This document shows positions 1 through 7,285 of a DNA stretch of 7,285 nt, one piece after another. Positions within the stretch are counted from its first letter, which is position 1. Every line of letters begins with the position of its first letter. Below the pieces are notes generated by a model that worked only from the letters and a program-made list of their open reading frames with translations, had not been told where the DNA came from and did no database searches. Source of the DNA: an uncultured Alphaproteobacteria bacterium (GTDB lineage: Bacteria > Pseudomonadota > Alphaproteobacteria > HIMB59); assembly GCA_902595525.1 (NCBI GenBank), contig CACJQJ010000016.1, positions 1 through 7,285 of the forward strand, written 5' to 3'. A program made the position numbers and the translations under genes.

Positions 1-4268
<4,268 letters not shown>

Positions 4269-4272
<4 letters not shown>

Positions 4273-6287
4273 TTACTATTTTTTTTTAAAAAATCTAACA
4301 TTCTTTTTTTTCCAGGACTTAATTGTGTATTATCTGATGTAATCCTTTTATTTAAGTTAGATGAGGAATATTCCCCTATTATGTTTGTTGTGTCTTTCTC
4401 AACTTTTGAAATTTCGTTCAAAAATCTTGATGGCAATGAATAATTATTCATACCATAGGTATATCTAGAAGTTGCGTAACTTAAATTTAAATCAAACTTT
4501 GCTCTAGTAATTCCAACATAAGCTAGTCGCCTTTCTTCCTCTAATGATTTTGATGAATTTTGCTCTAATGCTCGAGAACTAGGAAAGATACCCTCTTCCC
4601 AACCTGGTAGGTAAACATGATCAAATTCTAGTCCTTTAGCAGCATGTAATGTCATTAGTTTAACAGAATTAGTTTCTATTTTTTTTTGATTTTCATTAAC
4701 TAGACCTACGTGTTCTAAAAAATCATCTAAATTCTCAAACTCAGAGAGAGCATTTACAAATTCTTTTAAATTATCAATCCTTGACTCATTTTCTAATTGT
4801 TTCAATTTATTTTTTTCATTTTCTAACATTTTTAAATATCCTGACTCCTCAATAATAAAAATGCCTATATCTTCTAAAGTTGTTTTGTTTATGAGATCAG
4901 ATGTTTTTTTTATTATATCAATGAAAGATTTGGTTTTTAATATTAGAGATCCTGGTAATTTATTTTCATAAGCTAAAGTCTCTAAAGACTCAAAAAATGA
5001 AACTTTTTTTTCTCTAGCGTTATCAATAATTAATTTTAATGTTTGATCGCCTATTCCTCTTTTAGGTAAATTGATAATTCTTTCAAATGATAGATCATCT
5101 TGAAAACTACTCGCGAGTTTTAGGTATGCAAGAATATCTTTGATTTCTTTCCTTTCAAAAAATCTAGGTCCCCCAATGATTTCGTAAGGCAATGCATATT
5201 TTATAAGCTTATCCTCAATACTTCTCATTTGGGCAGTAAGTCTTACTAAAATTCCTATACTTTTATTTTCATCAAACTTCTTTGATATATTATCAGATAT
5301 CCATAATGACTCCTCTTCCTGAGAGTAAAACGAATTTAAATTAATTTTTTGGTCAGGTATTTTTTTGTTAAAACTTATTAAATCTTTACCTAATCTATTC
5401 TTATTATTACTAATAATACAAGTTGCTGCCTCCAAAATTGAACTATTTGAACGATAATTTTTTGTTAAGCGCACTACAGGTGAATTAAATTCTTTTGGAA
5501 AATTAATTATATTATCAATATTTGCACCTCGCCAAGCGTAAATAGATTGGTCGTCATCTCCAACACAAAATAAGTTTTTATTACGATTCAATAATAATTT
5601 TATTAGATCATACTGAATTAGATTTGTATCTTGAAACTCATCAATAAGAATATGTTCAATGAAATTTTGATAAGATCTCTGTATCTCTTGATTATTAGAT
5701 AAAATGTAGTAACTATGTAAAAGGATATCTCCAAAATCTACTGCATTTATTTCAATTAATCTTTGTTGATAATAAGAATAAATATCATCTAGTCTTTCTA
5801 TAGATGAGAATTTAACTATCTTTTTATTTTCATTAAAAAGGATTTTATTATCCTTTAAATTTTGAATTTCATTATGGTAAATACCTTCACTTATATCTTT
5901 ATCAATCTTGCAATAATCTAAAACTTGTTTTAATAGTTTTTTTTGGTCCTCCACATCAAGAATTGAAAAGTTTGATTTTAAATTTACTAGTCCTGAATGC
6001 TTTCTCAAAAATTTTGCAAAAATTGAATGAAAGGTGCCCACCCAAGGAGTATCAATATTTCTTTTGATCTCTATATTAACTCTTGTCTTAATTTCATTGG
6101 CGGCCTTATTTGTAAATGTAACTGCAATTATTTTGTTAAAATCAACATTTAAATTTTTTACAATGTAAACAAATCTAGAAGTTAAGACTCGAGTTTTCCC
6201 CGTTCCCGCTCCTGAAAGCACCAAAAGTGGTCCATTTTTATGCTCAACAGCAATTTTTTGTTCTTTATTTAATGTATTTAGATCCAT
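4269..6287 (-). CDS. uvrD: UvrD/PcrA-type superfamily 1 DNA helicase, short C-terminus
   Basis: This 672-residue ATP-dependent 3'-5' DNA helicase is expected to act in excision and mismatch repair and in removing proteins from DNA. The full SF1A motif set is visible: Q motif LNKEQKIAVEH (6-16), Walker A GAGTGKT (26-32), Ia VTFTNKAANEI (56-66), Ib VGTFHSI, II LIDEFQDT (Asp216, Glu217), III GDDDQSIYAWRG (243-254), IV LTKNYRS (Arg279), GIG DNA-contact loop in domain 2B (411-413), V LMTLHAAKGLEF (544-555) and VI EEERRLAYVGITRAK (583-597, Arg595). After PSRFLNEI (619-626) only about 45 polar residues remain, so the C-terminal Tudor-like domain usual in UvrD/PcrA (about 720 residues) is absent. The length matches E. 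coli Rep (673), but GWEEGIFP and YGMNNYSLPSRF look more like alphaproteobacterial UvrD. It is first gene of an operon with the peptidase and diverges from mlaA across 43 bases. Confidence 0.95.
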
Positions 6288-6330
6288 AAATTGAATGTAA
6301 TATCTATATAATGAATCAAGATTTTACGTA
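6288..6330. promoter_or_regulatory. Divergent intergenic promoter region for uvrD (-) and mlaA (+)
   Basis: These 43 bases are the only non-coding DNA between two head-to-head genes, so promoters for both directions must lie here or reach into the coding ends. On the plus strand a perfect TATAAT sits 18 bases before the mlaA ATG. On the minus strand the same stretch reads TTATATAG, an imperfect -10-like sequence facing uvrD. No convincing TTGACA-like -35 lies at the right distance in either direction, and no operator palindrome is evident. The overlap of both -10 candidates suggests the two transcripts may compete for RNA polymerase. Confidence 0.6.
6307..6312 (+). promoter_or_regulatory. Candidate -10 box (TATAAT) for mlaA
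   Basis: This is an exact match to the sigma-70 -10 consensus, placing a start site near 6319 and a leader of only about 12 bases before the mlaA ATG. The expected -35 position (about 6283-6290) falls in the first codon of uvrD and the bases beside it and does not match consensus. In DNA this AT-rich a chance TATAAT is common, so position is the main support. Confidence 0.4.
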
Positions 6331-7071
6331 ATGAAAAAACATTTGAAAGCAATTCTTTTAATAATTTCGATTAGCTTTTTACAAATAAATTCATCTTATT
6401 CTAACGAAGATGTAAATGTATCAAGTATTTCATACGATGAAATATACGACCCTATTGAACCAATAAACAGAGCAGTTTTAAATTTTAATTTTTTTATTGA
6501 TGATATTGCTATAAGGCCAATAGTAAAAACATACAAATTTATAGCACCAGAACCAGTTGAAAAAGGAGTTTCTAATTTTTTTAGTAATTTAAAAGAGCCA
6601 ATTAGAACAATATCTTTTATTTTTCAGGGGGAGTTCTATAAATCTTTCAATTCAATTGGAAGATTTACCATTAATTCATTTACTAGTTTAGGGACTTTTG
6701 ATTTGGCATCAAGGGTTGGAATGGAAAAAAATGAGACTGACTTTGGAATCACTCTAGCTAAAGGAGGTGTATCAAGTGGTCCTTACATAGTACTACCAAT
6801 TATAGGCCCAAGTAATTTAAGAGATTTGAGTGGAGATGTAGTTGAATATTTCGTAGATCCAATATCAAATAACGTGCCCAATAGAGAATATATAACAATA
6901 GGTGACGGATTAAATGAGAGAGCCGAAATTGATGAACAACTAGATAGAGTTAGAGAAGCATCCTCAGATAGGTATGAAATGATAAAATCAATATATTATC
7001 AGAATAGAAATGCTCAACTTGAGGAGGAGTATATACAAAACCTTCCTGTGCCAAAAATTTATATTGAATAG
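6331..7071 (+). CDS. mlaA: Mla pathway outer-membrane protein MlaA (VacJ family), no lipobox
   Basis: This 246-residue protein (E. coli MlaA is 251) should sit in the outer membrane and pass mislocalised phospholipids from the outer leaflet to periplasmic MlaC. Family motifs run through its whole length: DPIEPINRAVLNFN (40-53), an IRPIVKTYKFIAPEPVEKG segment, SNFFSNLKEP (81-90), GRFTINSFTSLGTFDLAS (110-127), DFGITLAKGGVSSGPYIVLP (137-156) and GPSNLRD (159-165). The N-terminus is a signal peptide: basic MKKH, a hydrophobic stretch about 6-18, and a likely type I cleavage after Ser24 (SYS|NED). Unlike E. coli MlaA there is no cysteine anywhere in the protein, so no lipoprotein anchor is possible. 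The ATG has no clear Shine-Dalgarno and lies 18 bases after a TATAAT box. An mlaC-like gene follows 21 bases later on the same strand, which supports the assignment. Confidence 0.94.
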   Translation: MKKHLKAILLIISISFLQINSSYSNEDVNVSSISYDEIYDPIEPINRAVLNFNFFIDDIAIRPIVKTYKFIAPEPVEKGVSNFFSNLKEPIRTISFIFQGEFYKSFNSIGRFTINSFTSLGTFDLASRVGMEKNETDFGITLAKGGVSSGPYIVLPIIGPSNLRDLSGDVVEYFVDPISNNVPNREYITIGDGLNERAEIDEQLDRVREASSDRYEMIKSIYYQNRNAQLEEEYIQNLPVPKIYIE

Positions 7072-7092
7072 TCGATCAAAGTATATTTATTA

Positions 7093-7285
7093 ATGAATAT
7101 GAAAAATTATCTACTAATATTTTTAATTATCTTTTCTTTTTCAACACTCCAAGCATCAGAGGTTTCAGAATGGTTTGAAAAAGAGTCAAATCAATTTTTA
7201 GAGATAATGAACAATAATGAAGGAACTGAAAGTGAGAATTATGAGAAATATAAATATTTTATTAATAAAAATTTTGCCGTGAAGT
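7093..7285 (+). CDS. mlaC: MlaC-like periplasmic phospholipid carrier, N-terminal part (3' end outside window)
   Basis: Sixty-four complete codons are visible before the window ends. The product begins with a clear signal peptide: MNMKNY, a hydrophobic core LLIFLIIFSF, and a probable cleavage after Ala21 (TLQA|SEV). The mature start SEVSEWFEKESNQFLEIMNN and the segment YKYFINKNFAVK resemble the N-terminal helices of MlaC/Ttg2D, where a phenylalanine-rich stretch of this kind precedes the conserved RFxLG region, here just past the edge. Position directly behind mlaA, 21 bases away on the same strand, is strong contextual support. MlaC would carry phospholipid between MlaA and the inner-membrane MlaFEDB transporter, whose genes are not in the window. 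ATG at 7099 is an equally good start, giving a more usual MKNY beginning. Neither has a Shine-Dalgarno. Confidence 0.75.
   Translation, partial: MNMKNYLLIFLIIFSFSTLQASEVSEWFEKESNQFLEIMNNNEGTESENYEKYKYFINKNFAVK

Overview
The window reads as a slice of an ordinary, very compact and extremely AT-rich bacterial chromosome. An alphaproteobacterium is most likely, of the streamlined marine kind (SAR11/Pelagibacterales or a similarly AT-rich lineage). This rests on the strong A/T codon bias, intergenic gaps of only 4, 43 and 21 bases, a recN-ligA pair, the alphaproteobacterial-looking THSPQVA motif in RecN, and a three-domain aminopeptidase P. The lineage is inferred from recalled family patterns, not from a search.

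Layout. Positions 1-572 (+) hold the 3' end of recN. Four bases later ligA runs on the same strand (577-2571). It meets a minus-strand pair tail to tail: an M24B aminopeptidase P gene (2554-4272) and a UvrD/PcrA-type helicase gene (4269-6287). ligA and the peptidase gene overlap by 18 bases at their 3' ends. The helicase and peptidase genes share an ATGA stop/start overlap, so they are almost certainly one operon (uvrD upstream). A 43-base gap carrying a TATAAT box separates uvrD from a divergent plus-strand pair: mlaA (6331-7071) and the first 64 codons of an mlaC-like gene (7093 to the window edge).

Function. RecN, LigA and UvrD/PcrA all act in DNA repair and replication: break repair, nick sealing, and unwinding or protein displacement. 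Aminopeptidase P is a housekeeping cytoplasmic exopeptidase that happens to be coupled to the helicase. MlaA and MlaC belong to the Mla system, which moves mislocalised phospholipids from the outer membrane across the periplasm.

I see no mobile element, CRISPR array, tRNA, rRNA, riboswitch or defence cassette, and no stretch over 43 bases is free of coding sequence. I found no evidence for a new multi-gene system. What merits a second look is at protein and expression level: a LigA zinc knuckle and domain Ia that each appear one residue short, an MlaA with no cysteine and so no lipoprotein anchor, a UvrD-like helicase without the usual C-terminal Tudor-like domain, a 12-A run inside the peptidase gene, and no visible Shine-Dalgarno sequence at any start.
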